Shown: one piece after another, positions 17,063 through 22,970 of the stretch
Layout of the letters: every line of letters begins with the position of its first letter
Position numbering within the stretch: the stretch's first letter is position 1
Source of the DNA: Bacillota bacterium
Lineage (GTDB): Bacteria; Bacillota; Clostridia; CAKSNL01; HGM11501
NCBI GenBank assembly: GCA_030705805.1
Contig: JAUZPY010000003.1
Coordinates: 1 to 48,725, forward strand
Length of the DNA stretch: 48,725 nt
Direction of reading: 5' to 3'
The notes under the pieces: generated by a model
The model's input: only the letters and a program-made list of their open reading frames with translations
What the model was told of the DNA's origin: nothing
Database searches by the model: none
Program-made: the position numbers and the translations under genes

Positions 17063-18004
17063 ATGATAGAATTCTTGAAAATTTTATGTAAATTATTTAT
17101 TTTTCCCGGATTTCTGTTTCTGTCTGTGTACAGTTTTCTGCTGGACTTTTTGGATCGTAAATTGTATGCGCGTATGCAGAACCGTGTCGGCCCGCCGTGG
17201 TATCAACCGCTTGCCGATTTTTTAAAACTAATCGGAAAGAAAACGATTATTCCTGCTGATGCTAATGCAGTAATATTTTCTGTCATGCCCCTTGTCTCAC
17301 TTGCGGCTGTGACAGTAGGTTTTATTTATTTGCCTGTACTTGGCAAGGAAGCTATTTTTTCTTTCAGCGGTGACTTTGTAATTGTATTATACTTATTGGC
17401 AATACCTCCACTTGCTGCATTTTTAGCGGGATGGTATTCAAGGGCTGTTTACTCTACTATAGGAGCTACACGTATCCTTACGCAAATGTTTGCATATGAG
17501 GTACCCCTGTTTATTTCTGTGCTTGCGCCCACGCTTATTGCCGGGACATGGTCAATAACTGAACTGACAGGGTTTTATGCTGCGCATCCGCTGTATATTT
17601 TTATTAATTTACCGGTTGCAATCACAGCATTAATTTCATTCCAGTGCAAATTGGAACGCGCTCCTTTTGACTCTCCTGAAGCTGAAACTGAAATTGTATC
17701 AGGAGCACTTGTGGAATACAGCGGCAGACTGCTAGCATTCTTTAAATTAGCTCATAACTGTGAACTGTTATTTGTAATATCACTTTTCTCGGCAATATAC
17801 CTGCCGTTTATGACCGGCATTATTTGGGTTGATTTTATTTTGTATATTGTAAAGACATTGTTTATTCTTCTGTTACTTATACTTATGCGTGTAACAATGG
17901 CAAGAATTGAAATTAACAATACTTTAAATTTTTGCTGGAAATACTTAGCGCCCGTTACGTTGGGGCAGGTAATATTAAATTTGCTGTTAAGAGGTGTACT
18001 GTAA
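17063..18004 (+). CDS. Group 4 hydrogenase membrane subunit, NuoH/EchB-like
   Basis: A 313-residue membrane protein with about eight helices. Family motifs are LDRKLYARMQNRVGPPWYQP (first cytoplasmic loop) and ERAPFDSPEAETEIVSGALV plus EYSGRLLAFFKLAH. NuoH anchors the catalytic arm to the membrane and forms the E-channel with acidic loop residues, which are retained here. It follows the large-subunit gene by one base with AGAGGTCTGAT upstream, and ends two bases before the ferredoxin-like gene. Relatives include HycD, EchB and MbhM. Confidence 0.93.
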   Translation: MIEFLKILCKLFIFPGFLFLSVYSFLLDFLDRKLYARMQNRVGPPWYQPLADFLKLIGKKTIIPADANAVIFSVMPLVSLAAVTVGFIYLPVLGKEAIFSFSGDFVIVLYLLAIPPLAAFLAGWYSRAVYSTIGATRILTQMFAYEVPLFISVLAPTLIAGTWSITELTGFYAAHPLYIFINLPVAITALISFQCKLERAPFDSPEAETEIVSGALVEYSGRLLAFFKLAHNCELLFVISLFSAIYLPFMTGIIWVDFILYIVKTLFILLLLILMRVTMARIEINNTLNFCWKYLAPVTLGQVILNLLLRGVL

Positions 18005-18006
18005 TT

Positions 18007-18372
18007 ATGAAAAAGACAGGGCCGGGCAGAATTACATTTCGTGCAATTAAAAATTTATTTAAAAAACCTGCAACTACATCCTATGCAGGCAAAGGCAAAC
18101 CTTGCGTTGAAAAAAAATACCGCGGACGCATATGTTACGATAAAACCGATTGTATCAACTGCGGCCTTTGCATGCGTGACTGCCCTACAGGTGCATTGAA
18201 AATTATCAATGAGGGAACAAAAGAAGATAAAAAATTGAAAGCTGTTTTGAATGTTGGTCACTGTATTTTCTGCTGTCAATGCGTTGATTCCTGTATGAAA
18301 AAGTGCCTGACATATTCGCAGGATATTGATTTTGCGACTACAAACAAGGCTGATCTTACGGTAGAGCTATGA
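18007..18372 (+). CDS. Hydrogenase electron-transfer subunit, NuoI/EchF-like 2x[4Fe-4S] protein
   Basis: A 121-residue polyferredoxin. Cluster 1 is C49/C52/C55/C59 (CINCGLCMRDCP). Cluster 2 is C86/C89/C92/C96 (CIFCCQCVDSC), with an extra C90 and C100 nearby and Met instead of the usual Pro after the last ligand. It should accept electrons, most likely from soluble reduced ferredoxin, and relay them to the small-subunit cluster. The first 30 residues are basic (K/R-rich) and may contact the membrane or NuoH-like subunit. The ATG at 18007 is the first with a plausible GAGGTG site; an upstream in-frame start lies in the preceding gene. It overlaps the protease gene by four bases. Confidence 0.92.
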   Translation: MKKTGPGRITFRAIKNLFKKPATTSYAGKGKPCVEKKYRGRICYDKTDCINCGLCMRDCPTGALKIINEGTKEDKKLKAVLNVGHCIFCCQCVDSCMKKCLTYSQDIDFATTNKADLTVEL

Positions 18373-18851
18373 AACTGCAATCTTTTTTACAGAAGAAAAT
18401 ATCAAAAGGGCAGAAGACGGCTATAATAGGTGTCGGCTCTGTTTTGCGGTCAGATGATTGTGCAGGAATGCATTTTATTGAAAAACTTTCAAGTTACATC
18501 CAAAATGAAAATATGCTTTTAATTGGAGGCTCAACAGCGCCTGAAAACTTTACCGGTGTAATCAAAAATTTTGCTCCGGATAGGCTGTTCATTGTAGACG
18601 CGGCACATATGGGACTTAATGTGGGCGAGATACACGTGCTTGATATTCTTGAAATTGACGGTATTTCATTTTCAACTCATATGCTTCCGCTGCCTGTAAT
18701 GCTGGAATTTCTTAAACTTGAAATCGGATGTGAAGTAATCTGTATCGGAATCCAACCGAAAAACACTGAATTGGGTTTTTCTATGTGCGAAGAAGTAGCC
18801 GCAGCATCCGAAAACCTTGCAAAGATGTTTTGCGAAGCTTTTAACGGATAG
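18369..18851 (+). CDS. hycI: Hydrogenase maturation endopeptidase, HycI-type
   Basis: A 160-residue protease of the HycI/HupD family that trims the C-terminal tail of the large subunit after nickel insertion. Motifs are GVGSVLRSDDCAG (D29/D30), VDAAH (D77) and STHMLPL (H104); these Asp and His residues bind the nickel that serves as recognition signal. It overlaps the NuoI-like gene by four bases (ATGA), so it is made with the enzyme it processes. It is the last gene of the operon. The call agrees with the 41-residue tail seen on the large subunit. Confidence 0.92.
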   Translation: MKLQSFLQKKISKGQKTAIIGVGSVLRSDDCAGMHFIEKLSSYIQNENMLLIGGSTAPENFTGVIKNFAPDRLFIVDAAHMGLNVGEIHVLDILEIDGISFSTHMLPLPVMLEFLKLEIGCEVICIGIQPKNTELGFSMCEEVAAASENLAKMFCEAFNG

Positions 18852-18913
18852 TTTAAGTGTAACAGACAAGCAAAAACACACCACTTTTGGCAAAAAGAAA
18901 TGTACCACCAGTA

Positions 18914-19205
18914 TTAATAATCAAAAGATTTGCTTTCTATGTGCCAAGTTCTCTCATCAGTAAAAGATAGAACTTGGCATTTATGAGTTAGTCTGTCAAA
19001 GAATGCAGTGGCAAGCACTGCATCTCCAAGCATATCCGCCCAGCCATCAAACCCCTTATTAGAGGTTGTAATTACAGAAGTGTTCTCGTAAATATGAGTG
19101 GAAATAACATTAGTGTAAAGATGTTGGATTTAGGGGTTGATTTTGATAAGGTTAAAAGCAATTGAATTTATTGGTGGAAAAATTTTATAGTCAAACTCAC
19201 AAGCT
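18914..19205 (-). pseudogene. Decayed istB (IS21-family transposition ATPase) remnant
   Basis: On the minus strand a frame reads FDYKIFPPINS, then one stop codon, then [20 protein letters not shown] and [20 protein letters not shown], ending SKSFDY-stop at 18914-18916. These match IstB in order: the FDFSFQPSI element, the YENTSVIITSNKGF.EW element, the DRLLHHC element. The central ATPase part (Walker A and B) is missing, so an internal deletion plus a stop have destroyed the gene. No istA or terminal inverted repeats are visible. It marks an old IS21-type insertion just behind the hydrogenase operon. Confidence 0.75.
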
Positions 19206-19370
19206 TAATTTCTTTCCTCTTTGTTCCTATTACACCGACATGGAATAAGCTATTTCGCCGAAAGGTTCAAAAGGTTGGTAGGGGGCCTAAATTACACGAC
19301 CCCCCTTAATTAAAATCGAACACCAGAAACGTAAAAAGAGCTTATCAAACCGCTGTAAAACGCGAGTAAT

Positions 19371-19408
19371 ACAAAGAAAAACCCTTGAAATCAAGGGTTT
19401 TTCTTTGT
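19371..19408 (-). terminator. Strong terminator after tRNA-Met (bidirectional)
   Basis: Arms 19371-19388 and 19391-19408 are perfect 18-base complements with CCCTTGA/TCAAGGG cores flanked by A and T runs, so the hairpin works on either strand. It lies 21 bases downstream of the tRNA and could also stop read-through from the hydrogenase operon. Confidence 0.8.
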
Positions 19409-19429
19409 ATCAACCTTTCGGTTGTTTTA

Positions 19430-19506
<77 letters not shown>

Positions 19507-19539
19507 ATATTTATGTGCCCTTTTCTTGAGCACTTGATT

Positions 19540-19568
19540 AGTATACCACAAAATGACCTGCTTGTAAA
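19540..19568 (-). promoter_or_regulatory. Promoter of tRNA-fMet
   Basis: On the minus strand TTTACA (19568-19563) and TATACT (19545-19540) are 17 bases apart, placing the start about 27 bases before the mature tRNA. Confidence 0.65.
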
Positions 19569-19730
19569 GCTTTTTTTGCTATTTTTTAATTATATTTATT
19601 TTCATAATTCTTTCTATTAATTCATTTATAATTGATTTTTGCTATATCAGTGTATATAATTAGATAATCGCATACTGGATGACAGCAAAGAAATTCGTGT
19701 TTCAAACGTTGAAAGAAATAAAAAAGGCGT
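19569..19730. other. Short AT-rich gap with a possible gene scrap
   Basis: A plus-strand frame at about 19680-19755 (reading RVSNVERNKKGVKQTILKA, then stop) resembles a protein tail but has no start or context. Otherwise nothing is seen. Confidence 0.3.
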
Positions 19731-19775
19731 AAAACAAACAATCCTCAAGGCTTAGCCTTGCGGATTGTTTGTTTT
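19731..19775 (-). terminator. Terminator of the ABC-transporter operon, containing its last stop codon
   Basis: Arms AAAACAAACAATCC (19731-19744) and 19762-19775 enclose a second stem AAGGC/GCCTT (19747-19751, 19755-19759). The loop TTA at 19752-19754 is the minus-strand stop codon of the ATPase gene. The last codons of that gene therefore lie in the hairpin, which is flanked by A/T runs. Confidence 0.8.
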
Positions 19776-20357
19776 ATGTTCTATACCCATTTTTATTACT
19801 TCGGCATGCAAGGCTTTTGCCTCGTATTCATCGTGAGTAACCGCTATGAATGTTTTGCCTTCGGTTTTCTTATTTATATACTTAATTACTAAAGACTTTG
19901 TAGCCTCGTCCAAACCTTTAAAGGGCTCATCCATAATAATAAGATCATAGTCGGCCATCAGGGCACGGGCAATAGTAACCCTTCGCTTCATACCTCCAGA
20001 CAGCTCCCTGACCGGTGTATATATACTGTCTTTAAGGCCTAATTCGGAAAGGCAAAGCTTTATGCCACCTTCAGATACATTTTTGTTGCATACCATATGG
20101 ACGTTTGAATAAGCCGTAAAATCTTCTGACAGTCTATCCTCCTGAAATACTGCTGATTTTTTATCGGGAACACCGCTTATTGTTCCTTCACTCAATTTTT
20201 CTAAACCTAAAATTATATTTAGAAGAGTAGTCTTGCCGCAGCCGGATTCGCCCATTATACAAGAGGAATGTCCGGCTTTGAAAACATAATTAAAATTATT
20301 CAGTACCTTTTTTTCACCGAAGCTTTTACATAAGTTTTGGATAACTATATCATTCAT
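19752..20357 (-). CDS. ABC transporter ATP-binding protein (NitT/TauT/SsuB type)
   Basis: A 201-residue ATPase energising the importer encoded upstream. Walker A is GESGCGKTTLLN, the Q-loop region is KKSAVFQEDRL, the signature is LSGGMKRRVTIARAL, and Walker B is YDLIIMDEPFKGLD followed by the H-loop VTHDEYEA. FQEDRL and the short length are typical of SsuB/TauB-like proteins, which serve sulfonate, taurine, nitrate or thiamine-precursor uptake. At 201 residues it is shorter than the usual 250 and lacks a C-terminal extension. It overlaps the permease gene by four bases and is the last gene of the operon; its C-terminus (KTNNPQG) is encoded in the terminator hairpin. Confidence 0.9.
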   Translation of the reverse strand: MNDIVIQNLCKSFGEKKVLNNFNYVFKAGHSSCIMGESGCGKTTLLNIILGLEKLSEGTISGVPDKKSAVFQEDRLSEDFTAYSNVHMVCNKNVSEGGIKLCLSELGLKDSIYTPVRELSGGMKRRVTIARALMADYDLIIMDEPFKGLDEATKSLVIKYINKKTEGKTFIAVTHDEYEAKALHAEVIKMGIEHKTNNPQG

Positions 20358-21118
20358 ATCCGCTCAAGCCTCCTGAAACCTAACCTTATCAGAGCCAGGA
20401 AAAGCTTTTCTAAAGTTATGCTGATAAGTACAATAATAATTGTTATAGAAAAAAGGTCTACCGTTTTAAAATATACTTTTGCTTCGTAAAGCATTTCTCC
20501 GATAGAACCGTTCGGGATCCCTATTACTTCGGCAGCAATTCCGGATTTCCAAGAAAAACCTAAAGCTACAGAGCAGGCAGAAATCAGAAACGGTTTAATT
20601 TGAGGCATCCAGATATATAACAGTCTTTTAGACCAATTAAGTTTGAATACATCAGCCATTTGAGCCATTTTTGCATCAGTGTTTTTTATTCCTGACAATA
20701 CGTTTGTGTAAATTATGGGCAAAACCACAAGAAACGAAATGAAAGATGAAAGTTCATTTGATGTCAGCCATACAAGGCTGATAATAATGAATGAGGCTAC
20801 AGGTATAGATTTTATTGTTACCATAAAAGGCCACAGAAGTGTCTCGATAAAATTAAATCTTCCTGCCATTACCGCAAGCAGTATTCCCGAAATCAGAGCC
20901 AATATAAAGCCTCCGGCAATTCTGGAAAAACTAAACCAGAGGGAGGCAAAAAAGCCTTCCTCTGTCCATATGTTAGTTAATCTTTCAATTACCTCGAGGG
21001 GTGAAGCAAGAAGTATCTTTTGGTTAAAGATCATAGCCGCAGCCTGCCAGATGAGAAGTGCAAAGATAACTGAAAATATTTTTTGTGATTTTTTACTTTT
21101 TAAAATAGAATTCATCAC
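20354..21118 (-). CDS. ABC transporter permease (NitT/TauT/SsuC type)
   Basis: A 254-residue inner-membrane permease with six predicted helices and the EAA loop (KMAQMADVFKLNWSKRLLYI and WMPQIKPFL) that docks on the ATPase. The pattern MVTIKSIPVASFIIISLVWL and GFSWKSGIAAEVIGIPNGSI is characteristic of SsuC/TauC proteins. The start is GTG at 21118, followed directly by an ATG at 21115; GGAGG lies 11 bases upstream of the GTG, so either codon may be used. The 5' end overlaps the lipoprotein gene by 26 bases and the 3' end overlaps the ATPase gene by four, indicating tight coupling. Confidence 0.9.
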   Translation of the reverse strand: MMNSILKSKKSQKIFSVIFALLIWQAAAMIFNQKILLASPLEVIERLTNIWTEEGFFASLWFSFSRIAGGFILALISGILLAVMAGRFNFIETLLWPFMVTIKSIPVASFIIISLVWLTSNELSSFISFLVVLPIIYTNVLSGIKNTDAKMAQMADVFKLNWSKRLLYIWMPQIKPFLISACSVALGFSWKSGIAAEVIGIPNGSIGEMLYEAKVYFKTVDLFSITIIIVLISITLEKLFLALIRLGFRRLERI

Positions 21119-22061
21119 CGGGGAGTTTACCTCCTATGGATGCAGGATTTTGATCATAGAGCACCTTAAGATATCCGCTCATTGCAGTTTTCATTTCATC
21201 GCCTGATACAAATGTTATGTTGCAGTATGGAATTGCTTTTTCAGCTATTGCGGCCTTAGCAATAATATTAAATTTTTCTACAAGCTGCGAAGCCTCTTTT
21301 ACATTACTGTTGACATACTTAGTTGAAGCTTCATATTCCTTAAGAAAGTCTGAAAGAGCCTTGGGATGATTTTCAGCAAAATCCTTACGAACAACTATTA
21401 CACCTGTAAGCAGCTTGCTATCTTTATTAACTGTATTCCACTCTTTTGTCAAATCAAGTGCTACATTAAGACCTTTAACTTGACTTGAAGCGATCGTTAC
21501 ATAGGGCTGTGGCATCATGGCTACACCTGATTCGGATTTTGCAAGTAAGGCCACAACTTCGGTAGGCTCGCTTTTCCATTCAATTGTAACATCCTTGTCG
21601 GGGTCAATGCCATTTTTAGATAAAATATATCTGAGTGTATATTCAGGAGCCGAGCCTTTGCCCGTCGCATATATTGTTTTGCCCTTCAGGTCGGAAAGCT
21701 TAGTAACATTAGAGTTTTTATCAACAATATAAAGTACGCCAAGAGTATTTATGGCCAGAAGCTTAACCGCTCCGTCTGTATTATTATATAAAACAGATGC
21801 CAGGTTAGCAGGCACTGCAGCAATGTCAAGATCGCCATGAATAAGCTTGGGGGTAATTTCATCTGCGCTTCCCGCTATGGTAAATTCATATTTATTCAGT
21901 GCTTTGGAATTTGCGTTATCTTCCATTACTTTAACTAAGCCAATGGAGGTTGCACCCTTTAAGCCACCGATTCTAATAACCGTAGCTTCTTCTTTTTTGA
22001 TGCCGCACCCGGACAGTGCTAATAGAGTCAATGCCAGTATAATTGATATAATTTTTTTCAT
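21093..22061 (-). CDS. ABC transporter substrate-binding lipoprotein (NitT/TauT-like)
   Basis: A 322-residue extracellular lipoprotein that captures the substrate for the importer. A type II signal peptide with lipobox ALSGC places the lipidated cysteine at C19. The mature part has the periplasmic-binding fold typical of SsuA/TauA/THI5-like proteins: RIGGLKGATSIGLVK at the start, GDLDIAAVPANLAS, LSDLKGKTIYATGKGSAPEY. The ligand cannot be deduced; candidates are sulfonates, nitrate, pyrimidine precursors or similar small anions. It is the first gene of the operon, 66 bases downstream of the Crp/Fnr gene, and has a palindrome in its promoter. GAGG lies nine bases before the ATG. Confidence 0.88.
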   Translation of the reverse strand: MKKIISIILALTLLALSGCGIKKEEATVIRIGGLKGATSIGLVKVMEDNANSKALNKYEFTIAGSADEITPKLIHGDLDIAAVPANLASVLYNNTDGAVKLLAINTLGVLYIVDKNSNVTKLSDLKGKTIYATGKGSAPEYTLRYILSKNGIDPDKDVTIEWKSEPTEVVALLAKSESGVAMMPQPYVTIASSQVKGLNVALDLTKEWNTVNKDSKLLTGVIVVRKDFAENHPKALSDFLKEYEASTKYVNSNVKEASQLVEKFNIIAKAAIAEKAIPYCNITFVSGDEMKTAMSGYLKVLYDQNPASIGGKLPGDEFYFKK

Positions 22062-22085
22062 AATAATTACCTCTTTTCTAAAATT

Positions 22086-22126
22086 ATTATAATTTATAAA
22101 ATCTAAATTAAAGTTGCATTTGCAAC
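22086..22126 (-). promoter_or_regulatory. Promoter with Crp/Fnr-type operator for the ABC operon
   Basis: Minus-strand TATAAT lies at 22091-22086 and the -35 position holds only ACTTTA, a poor match. The perfect palindrome GTTGCA-TT-TGCAAC at 22113-22126 is centred about 40.5 bases upstream of the expected start (near 22079). This is the class II activator position, and the regulator gene is immediately upstream. The binding assignment is an inference. Confidence 0.6.
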
Positions 22127-22127
22127 A

Positions 22128-22781
22128 TTAATGTTCTATTAAAGAAAATTTGTTTTTATTAAAGTCAATAATTCCTTCTTTTTTCATATTTGAAAGCTCC
22201 CTGGAGAGGGCAGTTCTGTCTGTTCCGAGATATACAGCCATATTACTGCGGTCAAAGGGGAGAGTAAACTTGTTTCCGTAAGTACTTACATACTGAGAAA
22301 AAAATGTTATAAGCTTGCTTCTAAGTGTTAATTTAGAAAGTATCTGAATCCGATTGTTCATTTCCAAGGTCCTTTTTGCAAGCATTGCGGTAAAATTATT
22401 TGAAAGCTTAGAGGACAATGAATTTTTTAGATATTCATAGGATTTTAGCCGGCTGGGATTTAGCCACAATATTTTGCAGTTGGTAACAGCACAAATGTAG
22501 ACAGGGGCATCTTCCTCCAAGTAACATAAAGACTCTCCGAAGGTGTCGCCCGCATTAACATTTGCCATAATCATTTGCTGACCATCAATATCGTCCATAT
22601 AAACCTGGACTGTACCTTCCAGAACAAAGCCAAAAGCCAAAAGAGGACATGATATCCTGTTTAAAAAATTGCCTTTTTCATATTTTGCTTCTCTGGCATC
22701 AAAAAAATTGAGCGCATAGTTAAATTCATTATCTTTAAGACCTTTAAAAAGTGAGCATTTTTTTATTAAATCCAGGTCCAT
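22128..22781 (-). CDS. Crp/Fnr-family transcription regulator
   Basis: A 217-residue regulator with an N-terminal cyclic-nucleotide-binding-like beta-barrel (about 20-130, including AGDTFGESLCYLE) and a C-terminal winged helix (LPFDRSNMAVYLGTDRTALS, then RELSNMKKEGII). No cysteine cluster like that of Fnr is present, so it is not an iron-sulfur oxygen sensor, and its effector is unknown. ATG at 22781 is chosen because AAAGGAAG lies eight bases upstream; the in-frame GTG at 22790 sits directly on that site. It most likely controls the downstream transporter, whose promoter carries a matching palindrome. Confidence 0.9.
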   Translation of the reverse strand: MDLDLIKKCSLFKGLKDNEFNYALNFFDAREAKYEKGNFLNRISCPLLAFGFVLEGTVQVYMDDIDGQQMIMANVNAGDTFGESLCYLEEDAPVYICAVTNCKILWLNPSRLKSYEYLKNSLSSKLSNNFTAMLAKRTLEMNNRIQILSKLTLRSKLITFFSQYVSTYGNKFTLPFDRSNMAVYLGTDRTALSRELSNMKKEGIIDFNKNKFSLIEH

Positions 22782-22803
22782 ACCAAGCACTTCCTTTATT
22801 ACC

Positions 22804-22833
22804 AGTATAACACATTTAGGGCTGCGGATGCAA
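22804..22833 (-). promoter_or_regulatory. Promoter of the Crp/Fnr gene
   Basis: TTGCAT (22833-22828) and TATACT (22809-22804) are 18 bases apart on the minus strand. GTTGCAT equals a half-site of the palindrome at 22113-22126, which could allow autoregulation. Confidence 0.5.
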
Positions 22834-22897
22834 CTATATTAATATTCCCCGGGAAATACCTTTAAGCCATACATTTAGCATTATAGCATAAAGACAA

Positions 22898-22962
22898 CCA
22901 CCGGCTTAGCAAACTACGCCCTTGATTAGTCACATATTGGGTGCAGTTTGCTAAGCCGGTGG
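22898..22962 (-). terminator. Long-loop inverted repeat after the GH36-like gene
   Basis: Arms 22898-22915 and 22945-22962 are perfect 18-base complements around a 29-base loop. On the minus strand the hairpin begins nine bases after the GH36 stop and is followed by a T-rich stretch, so it probably ends that transcript. Confidence 0.6.
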
Positions 22963-22970
22963 CTGCTACA

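Noticed and set aside
17932-18006. Upstream extension of the NuoI-like frame
   Set aside because: It overlaps the NuoH-like gene; the start at 18007 has GAGGTG upstream and gives the expected length.
19281-19306. Possible terminator from GGGGG/CCCCC runs
   Set aside because: Only six pairs around a 14-base loop; the perfect hairpin at 19371-19408 is a far better terminator.
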